Positions 1-8,053 of a DNA stretch of 64,000 nt are shown here, piece by piece (within the stretch, counting starts at the first letter, position 1; every line of letters begins with the position of its first letter). This DNA is from Bacteroidota bacterium (GTDB lineage Bacteria; Bacteroidota; Bacteroidia; Chitinophagales; Chitinophagaceae), in assembly GCA_018266575.1 (NCBI GenBank), contig JAFEAE010000001.1, positions 143,633-207,632 of the forward strand, read 5' to 3'. A model generated the notes under the pieces. The model did no database searches. It was not told the origin of the DNA and saw only the letters and a program-made list of their open reading frames with translations. The translations under genes were made by a program, and so were the position numbers.

Positions 1-2
1 TA

Positions 3-686
3 AAAGTATATTTGAGCGATCACCAGAAATTAATTCCGGTAATGTTGGATGTGCCTGAGCATATCGCCGCTTATAAAAATATCATACCTGAGAAAGTAGG
101 GAATTTTACAGATGCCACTAAAAGAAAAGAAACAATGCTTGATAAATTCCTGCATCATATTGATAAAGGGCTGACACTTCTTATCCAGGCATACCATCTT
201 CCCCTTTTTATAATGGCGAATGACCGCACTCTCGGTCATTTTAAAAAAATATCCCATAATCAGCAAAGCGTAGTCGAATTTATACACGGGGATTATGAAG
301 ACAAGGGCCCGGATGAATTGTTATTGCTTATGAAACCTTATGTAGAAGACTGGAAAAAAATCATTCAGAATAAATTAAAGGAACAAATTGATGATGCGTT
401 AGGACATCAAAAATTAGCTTTTGGTATCAAAGAAGTGTGGAAGGCAGCTACGCAAAAAAAAGGGAAATTATTAATTGTCGAAAGAAATTTTATTTATCCT
501 GCACAACACGGCGCAAACAAAGAAGATATTTCAGATTATGAACCGGTCGGTAGTAATAGTTTTTATATCAAAGATGCGGTAGATGATATTATTGAGAAAG
601 TGCTTGTTTATGGGGGCGATGTAGAATTTGTTGAAGAAGGTTTTCTTGATCAATACCTAAAAATTGCTTTGATCGAATACTATTAA
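3..686 (+). CDS. baeRF-like (bacterial release factor-like) protein, C-terminal part
   Basis: The reading frame is open to the left edge (first complete codon at 3), so this is the last 228 codons of a longer gene; the TTG at 12 is probably an internal leucine. The C-terminal half resembles the eRF1-type domain 3 of bacterial archaeo-eukaryotic release factor-like (baeRF) proteins: a strand rich in hydrophobics reading LLIVERNF, then DAVDDIIEKVLVYGGDVEFV and a terminal KIALIEYY. baeRF members are thought to act on stalled ribosomes or stress, but function is mostly inferred in the literature. No signal peptide or membrane segment is visible. The family call rests on remembered motif style and is moderate. 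Confidence 0.5.
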   Translation, partial: KVYLSDHQKLIPVMLDVPEHIAAYKNIIPEKVGNFTDATKRKETMLDKFLHHIDKGLTLLIQAYHLPLFIMANDRTLGHFKKISHNQQSVVEFIHGDYEDKGPDELLLLMKPYVEDWKKIIQNKLKEQIDDALGHQKLAFGIKEVWKAATQKKGKLLIVERNFIYPAQHGANKEDISDYEPVGSNSFYIKDAVDDIIEKVLVYGGDVEFVEEGFLDQYLKIALIEYY

Positions 687-854
687 TTGCCTGAAATATT
701 CATATTCAATCATCAGAAGTTTATCAAATATCGTCAAGGCTATCGGAGGCGGTTCCGGTGTTAGTGATTAAAAACAGATTAAGCTGCGATAGTTCAAGAA
801 TCTTCAATAATATACGTGTGGGATTTGCCTGTAAACCGGACTGAAAATATTGTG
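687..854. other. Intergenic stretch, nothing recognised
   Basis: Between the stop of the baeRF-like gene and the tRNA-Gln gene I see no ORF with coding character, no clear hairpin with a T-run and no repeat member. Confidence 0.5.
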
Positions 855-925
855 TTGCCCGACCTGGATTCGAACCAAGACAAACAGAACCAAAATCTGT
901 CGTACTACCATTATACTATCGGGCA
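855..925 (-). tRNA. tRNA-Gln (anticodon TTG)
   Basis: On the minus strand the 71-nt cloverleaf has acceptor TGCCCGA pairing with TCGGGCA plus discriminator A, anticodon stem ACAGA/TCTGT with loop TTTTGGT (anticodon TTG), and a T arm CTTGG-TTCGAAT-CCAGG. CCA is not encoded. It stands alone, without neighbouring tRNAs. Confidence 0.95.
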
Positions 926-999
926 ATCATTTGAAGCCTCACGGCGTTCAAAAGGAGTGCAAAAATAAGGTGTAGACGAGGATGTTCCAAAAGAAATTT

Positions 1000-1107
1000 G
1001 GACATCAGTTTTCGGTCATCGGATGTCAGTCATCAGAAGAGGCCCCCGAGAGTAAAACTCTCTAACTGTTGACTGTCAATTGATGACTGACGACTGAAGG
1101 CTGCTGA
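1000..1107. repeat. Heptad-periodic inverted repeat (locus 1)
   Basis: Left arm 1000-1040 is built of 7-base words (CGGTCAT, CGGATGT, CAGTCAT). Right arm 1066-1107 is built of the opposite-sense words (CTGTTGA, CTGTCAA, TTGATGA, CTGACGA). A small hairpin GAGAG-TAAAA-CTCTC (1048-1062) lies between them. The right arm overlaps the last codons of cphA on the minus strand. Confidence 0.7.
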
Positions 1108-3728
1108 CCTCCCGCATCTTCTTCCTCTTTCAGGTTCTTGATAAACTCCAGCGCATCGGGGACTACATCGCACATAATGGTGATCAGCGACCCCGGTTTT
1201 GCATTATCATATGCATGAATAATGGCGTCTTTTTCTTTATGAATAATGGTGAGCGGAATCTCTTTTGTTTTTGTTTCATTGATACCTTCAACAAGAAGGT
1301 CAACGATTCCTTCGGCTGTGCGTCCCCGTAAGTTTTTATCCTGGCGGATGATGATCTCATCAAAATGCCGTGCAGATATTCTTCCGAGTTCGCGGATATC
1401 ATCATCGCGGCGGTCGCCCGTACCGCTGATAATTCCCACTTTCGGTGAACCATCCATCTTGCTCACAAAATTGCAAAGCAATTCAAGGCCTGCCGGGTTA
1501 TGTGCAAAATCAACGAGGAACTGAAAATGTTTGAACTGGAATAAATTCAATCTTCCCGGGGTTTGCACCGGCGAAGGAATAAATGTTTGTAAAGCCAGTT
1601 TGATATCTTCAACTTTGATGTTGCGGAAAATGTAAGTAGATAAAATCGCAGGCAATGTGTTCATGATATTATGAATGGCTTTGCCTCCAAAAGTCAGCGG
1701 GATGTCTGTAACTTTTTCGATGCGTATTTTCCAGGTGCCTTTTAACAGCGATACATACCCGTTTTCAAATACAGCAGCAAGGCCGCCATTGCCGCAATGT
1801 TCTTTTATGCGTGGGTTATTTTCGTCCATACTGAACAATGCAATATTGCATTCCAGGTTTTCTTTCATCGCATATACCAGGTCATCATCTGCATTAAGAA
1901 TTGCATAACCATGTTTGTACACGGTTTCCGGAACAACTGCTTTTACCTTTGCCATTTGTTCCAGGTTATCAATTCCACCTAATCCAAGATGATCGGCGGT
2001 AACGTTAGTAACAACAGCAATATCGCAATTTGAAAATGCTAACCCTGATTTTAAAATTCCGCCGCGGGCACATTCAAGCACAGCAAAATCAACCGTAGGG
2101 TCTTTCAAAACAAACAATGAACTCAGGGGCCCGGTACAGTCGCCTTTCATCATCATTTGGTTTTGTATATACACGCCATCAGACGTAGTAAAACCAACTT
2201 TGTAGCCGGCAGTCTTTACAATATGCGCGGTTAAACGTGTGGTAGTTGTTTTGCCGTTCGTTCCTGTGATGGCAATGATCGGAATTCTTCCATTTGTGCC
2301 TTTGGGATACAGCATGTCCACAACAGGCTCTGCAACATTGCGTGGCAAACCTTCAGAAGGTTCAATATGCATGCGGAAACCGGGGGCTGCATTTACTTCA
2401 AGTATAGCACCTCCATTTTCGGTTATGGGTAACCGTAAGTCCGGCGCCATAATGTCGATGCCGCAGATATCAAGCCCGATAATTTTTGCAATGCGTTCTG
2501 CCATAAAAATATTTACCGGGTGTACTTCGTCGGTAACATCTGTAGAAGTGCCGCCGGTACTTAAGTTCGCAGTTGGTTTCAGCAAAACCAATTCACCTTT
2601 CGGCGGAATGGTTTCCAAGGTATAACCTTTATCAGTCAGCATTTTTTGTGTGAAGTCATCCACCTTAATTTGTGTGAGCACTTTTTCATGCCCATACCCG
2701 CGCCGCGGGTCTTTATTGGTTTCATCGATCAGCCATTGGATAGAATGAATGCCATCACCAATTACGGAAGCAGGGGTGCGCAATGCCGCACAAATAAATT
2801 TGTAGTTGATAACAAGTACCCGGAAATCAAAACCAACAATAAATTTTTCGCAGATCACGCTACGTGAATATTTCTGTGCTGCGGCAAGTGCAGTAACAGC
2901 CTGTTCCCAGTTTATGATATTTGTTGTTGCGCCTTTTCCATGGTTACCGTCGATCGGTTTTAATACGATCGGATAACCAATTCTATCAATAGCATCTTTC
3001 AAACCTTCTTCACTGCGGATGATCACGCCACGCGGCACAGGGATTTCTGCAGCTTCCAGTAAATTTTTTGTTTCTTCTTTATCGCAGGCAATATCCACTG
3101 CAATGGAAGATGTAGTACTCGCAATCGTAGCACGTATCCGTTTCTGGTTCACGCCATAACCTAATTGCACGAGCGATTGTTTATTCAACCGTATATACGG
3201 GATGCCACGTTTCACTGCCTCATCAACAATGCAACCGGTGGATGGCCCGAGCCTGGTATCCTCGCGTATTTCGCGGAGTTGCTGGATATCTTCATCTAAA
3301 TTATAAGCTGCATCATCTGCTAATGCCTGTGCGATACGCACTGCAGCTCGTGCGGCATATACGCCGGCATCTTCTTCCATATAACTGAACACTACAAAAT
3401 ATTCGCCCTCTTTTCCGGTACCGCGTGTGCGGCCGAAACCAGTGTCCATACCCGCGAGTGTTTGCAATTCAAGCGCCACATGTTCTATCACGTGCCCCAT
3501 CCATGTGCCTTCATCTACGCGTTGAAAAAAACCGCCGGGCTTTCCTACGCTGCAGCGGTGTTCATACATCGAAGGAAATAAGTTTTGCAACCGTTCACGA
3601 AAACCCGGAATGGCATTAGTGGGCTTTTGCTCCATTTCTTCCAGGTCGAGTTTCATCTGGATCAGTTTCGGGCGGCGAATGCTCCAGTAGTTCGGGCCTT
3701 TCAGCACTTTGATTTCAATAATCTTCAT
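1062..3728 (-). CDS. cphA: Cyanophycin synthetase
   Basis: Polymerises aspartate and arginine into cyanophycin (multi-L-arginyl-poly-L-aspartate), a cytosolic nitrogen reserve, using ATP. The 888-aa length suits CphA1. The N-terminal domain opens with the family's usual KGPNYWS (about residues 10-16). An ATP-grasp domain spans roughly 220-480 (YPIVLKPIDGNHGKGAT near 253; ILEVNAAPGFRMH near 443), and a Mur-ligase-like domain starts with the P-loop GTNGKTTTTR at about 490. All three domains are intact, so an active enzyme is expected. Cyanophycinase lies about 7 kb away on the other strand. The last 15 or so residues (SVVSHQLTVNS) are encoded by the arm of an intergenic heptad repeat and are probably not part of the folded enzyme. 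The start ATG has no Shine-Dalgarno sequence, as is usual here. Confidence 0.95.
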   Translation of the reverse strand: MKIIEIKVLKGPNYWSIRRPKLIQMKLDLEEMEQKPTNAIPGFRERLQNLFPSMYEHRCSVGKPGGFFQRVDEGTWMGHVIEHVALELQTLAGMDTGFGRTRGTGKEGEYFVVFSYMEEDAGVYAARAAVRIAQALADDAAYNLDEDIQQLREIREDTRLGPSTGCIVDEAVKRGIPYIRLNKQSLVQLGYGVNQKRIRATIASTTSSIAVDIACDKEETKNLLEAAEIPVPRGVIIRSEEGLKDAIDRIGYPIVLKPIDGNHGKGATTNIINWEQAVTALAAAQKYSRSVICEKFIVGFDFRVLVINYKFICAALRTPASVIGDGIHSIQWLIDETNKDPRRGYGHEKVLTQIKVDDFTQKMLTDKGYTLETIPPKGELVLLKPTANLSTGGTSTDVTDEVHPVNIFMAERIAKIIGLDICGIDIMAPDLRLPITENGGAILEVNAAPGFRMHIEPSEGLPRNVAEPVVDMLYPKGTNGRIPIIAITGTNGKTTTTRLTAHIVKTAGYKVGFTTSDGVYIQNQMMMKGDCTGPLSSLFVLKDPTVDFAVLECARGGILKSGLAFSNCDIAVVTNVTADHLGLGGIDNLEQMAKVKAVVPETVYKHGYAILNADDDLVYAMKENLECNIALFSMDENNPRIKEHCGNGGLAAVFENGYVSLLKGTWKIRIEKVTDIPLTFGGKAIHNIMNTLPAILSTYIFRNIKVEDIKLALQTFIPSPVQTPGRLNLFQFKHFQFLVDFAHNPAGLELLCNFVSKMDGSPKVGIISGTGDRRDDDIRELGRISARHFDEIIIRQDKNLRGRTAEGIVDLLVEGINETKTKEIPLTIIHKEKDAIIHAYDNAKPGSLITIMCDVVPDALEFIKNLKEEEDAGGQQPSVVSHQLTVNS

Positions 3729-3771
3729 AACAAATTAGTTGGATTAGTAATTTAGTTTTTTTCTTTTTTGT

Positions 3772-4050
3772 TACCAACTTTTGTTCTCTAATCAACATCG
3801 TTGCGTCGCATTACGTTCACCTGAATTACTACTATTGAGCTTCAGTCTGTAGATATATCTGCAAAATAAATTTTATACCCGCTGCTGCCAGACCTGTCAG
3901 GTTTTCAAAACCTGACAGGTATTTGCTAATTACACAAAAGTTATTCGTATTTATTACAACAAGATCAAAACTAAACCCACAGTTTAATAGTAGCACAACC
4001 GATGAACGAAATGCGACGCAACGATGTTGATTAGAGAACAAATGTTGGTA
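3772..4050. mobile_element. MITE-like element with about 70-bp terminal inverted repeats
   Basis: Left end 3772-3841 and right end 3981-4050 are imperfect reverse complements; the outermost 40 bases, including TACCAAC, TTTGTTCTCTAATCAAC and CATCGTTGCGTCGCATT, match almost completely. Both ends contain the core of the dispersed repeat found at five other places in the window. The interior holds no ORF of note but contains a 29-nt palindrome (3892-3920). No target-site duplication is evident. It fills the gap between the start of cphA and the DUF2130 gene, which diverge. The element could be a non-autonomous transposon relic or two head-to-head copies of a structured repeat. Confidence 0.55.
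3892..3920. repeat. Perfect 29-nt palindrome inside the MITE-like element
   Basis: ACCTGTCAGGTTTT at 3892-3905 and AAAACCTGACAGGT at 3907-3920 are exact reverse complements around one C. It would fold into a strong hairpin; there is no T-run next to it, so a terminator role is not supported. Confidence 0.8.
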
Positions 4051-4087
4051 TCAAAAACCTATTTCCTAAATTGCAAAAAAACAATCA

Positions 4088-5338
4088 ATGACTGGTTTAA
4101 TTATTTGTCCAAATTGTAAGCATCAATTTGAACCAACTAATGCTTTTCGTGAAGAAGTTCAACGCGAATTAAATAATAAGGCAAAAGAGTGGCAGGCAAA
4201 AAAAGAAGAAGAATTCCTGAAAAAGGAAAAGGATTTCCAATTGGCTATCCAGAATAAAGATGCTGAGTTTGCAAAACGTCTGCAGGATGAAAAAACTTCT
4301 TTGCAGAAAACGCTTGAAGAAAACCTGCGCAAAAATATCAGCGCCGATTATGAGAATCAATTGCGCTTATTGCAGCAATCCAACAAAGACAATGAAGAGA
4401 AATTAAAATTATCGCGCCAGAAAGAACTGGAGTTTTTGCAGAAAGAACAGGAGTTGAAAAACAGGGAGGCTGAATTAGAAATATCAGTTCAAAGAAAATT
4501 ATTAGATGAACGCGAAAAATTGAAAATAGAATTATCCAAAGAAGAAGCAGCACGTATTGAATTAAAGGAACAGGAATTCCAGATGCGGTTAAAAGAAATG
4601 GAAAAACAATTAGACGACCAGAAACGATTGACCGAAGAAATGAAACGCAGGCAGGAACAGGGTTCCATGCAATTGCAGGGCGAAGTGCAGGAATTGATCC
4701 TGGAAGAATTATTAAAAAGCAATTTTCCGTTTGATGATGTGAGCGAAGTTGGCAAAGGAGTCAAAGGCGCAGATTGTATCCAGACAGTACGGAACAATTT
4801 CGGGCAGGAGTGCGGAAAAATAATTTATGAAAGCAAACGCACAAAAGATTTTTCAGGGGACTGGATAGAAAAATTAAAAGCAGACATGCGCAGCCAGGGT
4901 GCAGATGTTGCAGTGATCGTAACGCAGACAATGCCGAAAGAGATGAACCACTTTGGAGAGAAAAATGGGGTATGGATCTGTTCATTCACAGAAGTGCGTG
5001 CATTGGTGCATGTTTTGCGCGACGGCATACTGAAAATATACAACGCAACAAAATCGCAGGAAAACCGTGGCGATAAAATGCATTTGCTTTACGACTATTT
5101 GACCAGTAATGAATTCGGCGAACAATGGAAAGCGATACGCGAAGGTTTTACATCGATGAAACAATCCATACAACGCGAACGGGATGCCATGGAAAAATTA
5201 TGGAAAGCGAGAGAAAAACAACTGGAAAAAGTATTATTGAATGCAGCGCATATCCGCGGCTCCATCGAAGGCATCGCCGGGCAGGATTCGATTGATATGA
5301 ACTTGCTGGACAATGCAGAAGGATTGAATTTGGAATAA
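4088..5338 (+). CDS. DUF2130 family protein with long coiled coil
   Basis: The 416-aa protein has three visible parts. An N-terminal CPNCKHQF motif (residues 7-14) looks like half of a zinc ribbon. A long charged coiled coil (about 25-205) is rich in E, K and Q. A C-terminal domain (about 210-380) contains the DUF2130 signatures GKGVKGADCIQTV, IIYESKRTKDFSGDWIEKL and VAVIVTQTMPKEM. The spacing of D and E-x-K in that domain resembles a PD-(D/E)xK nuclease core, but that is inference; the family has no established function that I know of. No signal peptide. It runs towards the phosphopantetheinyl transferase gene, with only a heptad inverted repeat between the two stop codons. Confidence 0.85.
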   Translation: MTGLIICPNCKHQFEPTNAFREEVQRELNNKAKEWQAKKEEEFLKKEKDFQLAIQNKDAEFAKRLQDEKTSLQKTLEENLRKNISADYENQLRLLQQSNKDNEEKLKLSRQKELEFLQKEQELKNREAELEISVQRKLLDEREKLKIELSKEEAARIELKEQEFQMRLKEMEKQLDDQKRLTEEMKRRQEQGSMQLQGEVQELILEELLKSNFPFDDVSEVGKGVKGADCIQTVRNNFGQECGKIIYESKRTKDFSGDWIEKLKADMRSQGADVAVIVTQTMPKEMNHFGEKNGVWICSFTEVRALVHVLRDGILKIYNATKSQENRGDKMHLLYDYLTSNEFGEQWKAIREGFTSMKQSIQRERDAMEKLWKAREKQLEKVLLNAAHIRGSIEGIAGQDSIDMNLLDNAEGLNLE

Positions 5339-5434
5339 GTATGAAGTATGAACTATGAAGTATGAGTTGTAAAGAGTGAATAAATTCGTTATTCAATAAT
5401 TTATACTTCATACTTCATACTTCATACTTCCTAC
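5339..5434. repeat. Heptad-periodic inverted repeat (locus 2) between convergent genes
   Basis: Left arm 5339-5370 repeats words such as AGTATGA and ACTATGA. Right arm 5402-5434 repeats TACTTCA four times. The arms are reverse complements separated by about 30 nt. The repeat exactly fills the gap between the stop of the DUF2130 gene (5338) and the stop of the opposing gene (5435), so it could act as a bidirectional terminator. Confidence 0.85.
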
Positions 5435-6097
5435 TTAACTCATCACCCACGCCAACACCAGGTCATTAAAAAATTTTCCATTCACAGAGAGGGAAATGAT
5501 TTTTTCCTTTGCAAATACAAATGGCAGGTTGATCTCTTCTTTATGGTCGATGTCGGTAAATTTCAATAACTGGATATTCTCACTGAAGTCAACGCCGCCA
5601 TCTCCATACCATTTGTAGATCGCTTCTTTGGCGCTCCACATTAACGTGAGATATTCGGTGTACACTTTATCCTTCAGGTTCCATTGTTCTAAAAACGCCG
5701 TATAATCTTCATTGAAAAAATTCTTTTCCAGTTCATTCAGAAATTTGTGGGCGATATTTTGTATACGTGATGTTATCATTTCAATATCGATGCCCACGCG
5801 GCTTGCGTTGCTGGCAATTGCTGCGGCAAAATCACCGCAATGCGAAATAGAGAAATGATATTTTTCAGTGGGCAAAAATGGTTTCCTGGTATCGGCGATC
5901 AGTATTTCTTCCAGCGGAAAGTCTTCAAATAATTCGGGAAGAAGATAACGCCCTGCTAAATGCTGCAGGCGTTTGTGAGGATGTGTGATATTTCGCTGCA
6001 ACGGCACTTTTTTCAAAAAAAAGCTTTCCGTTTCCTCGATCTTCCAAATACCTAATTTTGTGCCCTCGTTGATAGTATGTTGATAAAATAACGGCAT
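5435..6097 (-). CDS. 4'-phosphopantetheinyl transferase superfamily protein
   Basis: Transfers the phosphopantetheine arm of CoA to a serine on acyl or peptidyl carrier proteins. Family motifs are clear: FSISHCGDFAAAIAS, VGIDIEMI (Mg-binding D and E) and the helix WSAKEAIYKWYG. I chose the ATG at 6097 (MPLFYQHTINEGTK), which is where relatives normally begin. The longer frame to 6169 would add 24 residues of poor character and run into the divergent dcd start at 6168. The resulting 220 aa fits the two-lobed Sfp/HetI type rather than the short AcpS type. No carrier-protein or synthase gene is adjacent, so the target is unknown. Confidence 0.9.
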   Translation of the reverse strand: MPLFYQHTINEGTKLGIWKIEETESFFLKKVPLQRNITHPHKRLQHLAGRYLLPELFEDFPLEEILIADTRKPFLPTEKYHFSISHCGDFAAAIASNASRVGIDIEMITSRIQNIAHKFLNELEKNFFNEDYTAFLEQWNLKDKVYTEYLTLMWSAKEAIYKWYGDGGVDFSENIQLLKFTDIDHKEEINLPFVFAKEKIISLSVNGKFFNDLVLAWVMS

Positions 6098-6167
6098 ACA
6101 AAAAAATGAAATCCGAAATTCGCCTTCCGGCTGAATAACAAATAAACGAATAAACCTGTAAAGCAAC

Positions 6168-6704
6168 ATGATTTTATCTGATACACGTATTCTGGAAGAA
6201 ATGGAAAAAGGAACGATAAAAATTGAACCGTATAGCCGCCAGTGCCTGGGAAGTAATTCCTATGATGTGCACCTGGGGAAATGGCTGGCGACTTACAACG
6301 AACATATTCTGGATGCGAAAAAACACAACCTCATCGATTATTTCGAAATACCGGATGATGGATTTGTTCTATACCCCCACATTTTTTATCTCGGTGTAAC
6401 GGAAGAATATACGGAAACACATGCACACGTGCCTTTCCTCGAAGGCAAATCTTCTACAGGGCGCCTTGGTATTGATATTCATGCGACAGCCGGAAAAGGC
6501 GATGTTGGTTTTTGCGGGAACTGGACGTTGGAAATTTCTGTGAAACAACCTGTAAAAATTTACAAAGGGATGCCGGTTGGGCAGTTGATCTATTTCCCCG
6601 TTGACGGTGAAATTGAAGTAAAATACAATCAGAAAAAGGACGCTAAATACAGCGGGCAAATTAATAAACCGGTGGAGAGTATGATGTGGAAGAACAAGTT
6701 TTAA
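6168..6704 (+). CDS. dcd: dCTP deaminase
   Basis: Deaminates dCTP to dUTP, feeding dTMP synthesis; a soluble homotrimer. The 178-aa length matches the family. Visible signatures: SNSYDVHLG near residue 29, the nucleotide-binding EGKSSTGRLGIDIHATAG and the active-site strand GFCGNWTLEISV with its catalytic glutamate. The ending SGQINKPVESMMWKNKF is typical of Bacteroidota members. It is transcribed divergently from the phosphopantetheinyl transferase gene; the 70-bp gap between starts must hold both promoters. Confidence 0.95.
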   Translation: MILSDTRILEEMEKGTIKIEPYSRQCLGSNSYDVHLGKWLATYNEHILDAKKHNLIDYFEIPDDGFVLYPHIFYLGVTEEYTETHAHVPFLEGKSSTGRLGIDIHATAGKGDVGFCGNWTLEISVKQPVKIYKGMPVGQLIYFPVDGEIEVKYNQKKDAKYSGQINKPVESMMWKNKF

Positions 6705-6820
6705 TTTGAAAATTTGAAGATGGCTCAATTGCGCAATATATGGTAATGAATACATTTTCTTCGTTTGTTACAATGAAAGCATTTTCACATTGAGCAATTG
6801 AAGCATTTGCACATTTTCAG
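6705..6820. repeat. Heptad-periodic inverted repeat (locus 3) between convergent genes
   Basis: Left arm 6705-6741 follows the dcd stop directly. Right arm 6781-6820 runs into the stop codon of the opposing gene (6817-6819). Read towards the centre, the arms carry the same word order (TGAAAAT, then two variable words, then an ATTGC/CAAT word) in the same 7-base register. Substitutions separate the arms, but the period is kept. Confidence 0.75.
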
Positions 6821-7893
6821 ATTACCTCACTCCCATATTTCCTCTCATATGCGATCAGCCATGCGATCACTTCATTATAACTCATGATTCCCTGGGGTTG
6901 CTGGTTTGCTTTTAAATAATTTCCGTACAACTTTCTGATATAAGGCTCGAAAGGGTTCTGGTATTGATCGTAAAATTTTCTGAGATCTCGGAAATCCTTT
7001 CTCACAGTGGGTTTCAGGCTTTCCCGCAGCGGTACCAGAAGTGTTGAATCACGCATATACAATTCGCTCGCCGCATACATGTACAGGTCAAAATAAACCG
7101 AATACATAAAAGCAGGGTCACCCGAATTTTTTGCAGCAAGGTAACCCGAGAAATTCGCTTCGTTTTCTTTCGCATATCCCAACTGATGACCGATCTCGTG
7201 GCATGAAGTAAAAGGCCGGACATAAACCGGAACGGTTGTATTTACCTGTGCTTCGCCGGAAAATGGATTGTAGTAACCGGTAAAACCAAGATAATTTCCC
7301 AAATAACTGTATAGCGAAGGCTTTACTGACGGTGATGGATATCCGAAAACGGGGTTTTTATCTTTTAGGGTTTGATAAGCCTGAGCTGACCTGGTAAATA
7401 AAACGCTTTTTGAATGCAATTGATTTCTTTCCGTACGTGAAGATGAATCAAGCGTATTCAAACGTTCAACAATTAACTGTGTAAGTTGAGAAAGCTCGTT
7501 GGTAGAATAAGGTTTCACCTCTAATTGCAATTGATAGGCAATTCCCCTGCGGTTATAATTCAATCCCCATAAAAGATTGAAAAAAATATAAATAAGTAAA
7601 ACTATAAAAGCAGATTTTTTTAATGCTGCAAGAAAATAACTTTTACCGAGTTGTTTTTTAAATAATTTTTTGAAGAAAGAAATGATTTGATAAATGAGGC
7701 AGATGATAATGACACCATAAAAAATATCGCCGATGCTGAACGGGATCCATCCGAAAAGAATGCGTAAAAAACGTGCGATTACAGGATAGATGCCTGTTGA
7801 ATAAACCGACTCGACCGCTCCCGGGAAAAATGAAAACAGTTTTATAAGGATGGAAATAACAATAAGGATTATCCAGTTTGTCTTTTTGTTCAT
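6817..7893 (-). CDS. DUF3810 family membrane protein, putative zinc peptidase
   Basis: I place the start at the ATG at 7893 (MNKKTNWII), giving 358 aa; the longer frame to 7929 adds an unlikely tail. Residues 5-90 contain hydrophobic segments (WIILIVISILIKLFSFF; FYGVIIICLIYQII) and a third follows (SAFIVLLIYIFFNLLWGLNY). The C-terminal half is soluble and carries SCHEIGHQLGY, an HExxH zinc-binding motif, followed by EANFSGYLA, which could supply the third ligand as in gluzincins. DUF3810 proteins are common in Bacteroidota; protease activity is inferred from the motif only. It converges with dcd, and its stop lies in a heptad repeat. Confidence 0.85.
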   Translation of the reverse strand: MNKKTNWIILIVISILIKLFSFFPGAVESVYSTGIYPVIARFLRILFGWIPFSIGDIFYGVIIICLIYQIISFFKKLFKKQLGKSYFLAALKKSAFIVLLIYIFFNLLWGLNYNRRGIAYQLQLEVKPYSTNELSQLTQLIVERLNTLDSSSRTERNQLHSKSVLFTRSAQAYQTLKDKNPVFGYPSPSVKPSLYSYLGNYLGFTGYYNPFSGEAQVNTTVPVYVRPFTSCHEIGHQLGYAKENEANFSGYLAAKNSGDPAFMYSVYFDLYMYAASELYMRDSTLLVPLRESLKPTVRKDFRDLRKFYDQYQNPFEPYIRKLYGNYLKANQQPQGIMSYNEVIAWLIAYERKYGSEVI

Positions 7894-8053
7894 CATATAC
7901 GGGTTGAAGCAGCTATAGCTTGTCAACAAATTTAATTGTAAGAATCCTGAACGGGAAACTTTAAAACGTTAAACTGCTTATTGTTAAATTGCATAGTATA
8001 ATATATAACACGAATTGGTTCGTGTTGTATCAACAGCAAAAAATATTGTTGCT

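Noticed and set aside
2239..2625. Plus-strand frame of 128 codons inside cphA
   Set aside because: It lies opposite a well-conserved gene and shows no recognisable protein character.
3772..4050. Insertion sequence with transposase
   Set aside because: The element is only 279 bp and has no transposase frame, so at most it is non-autonomous.
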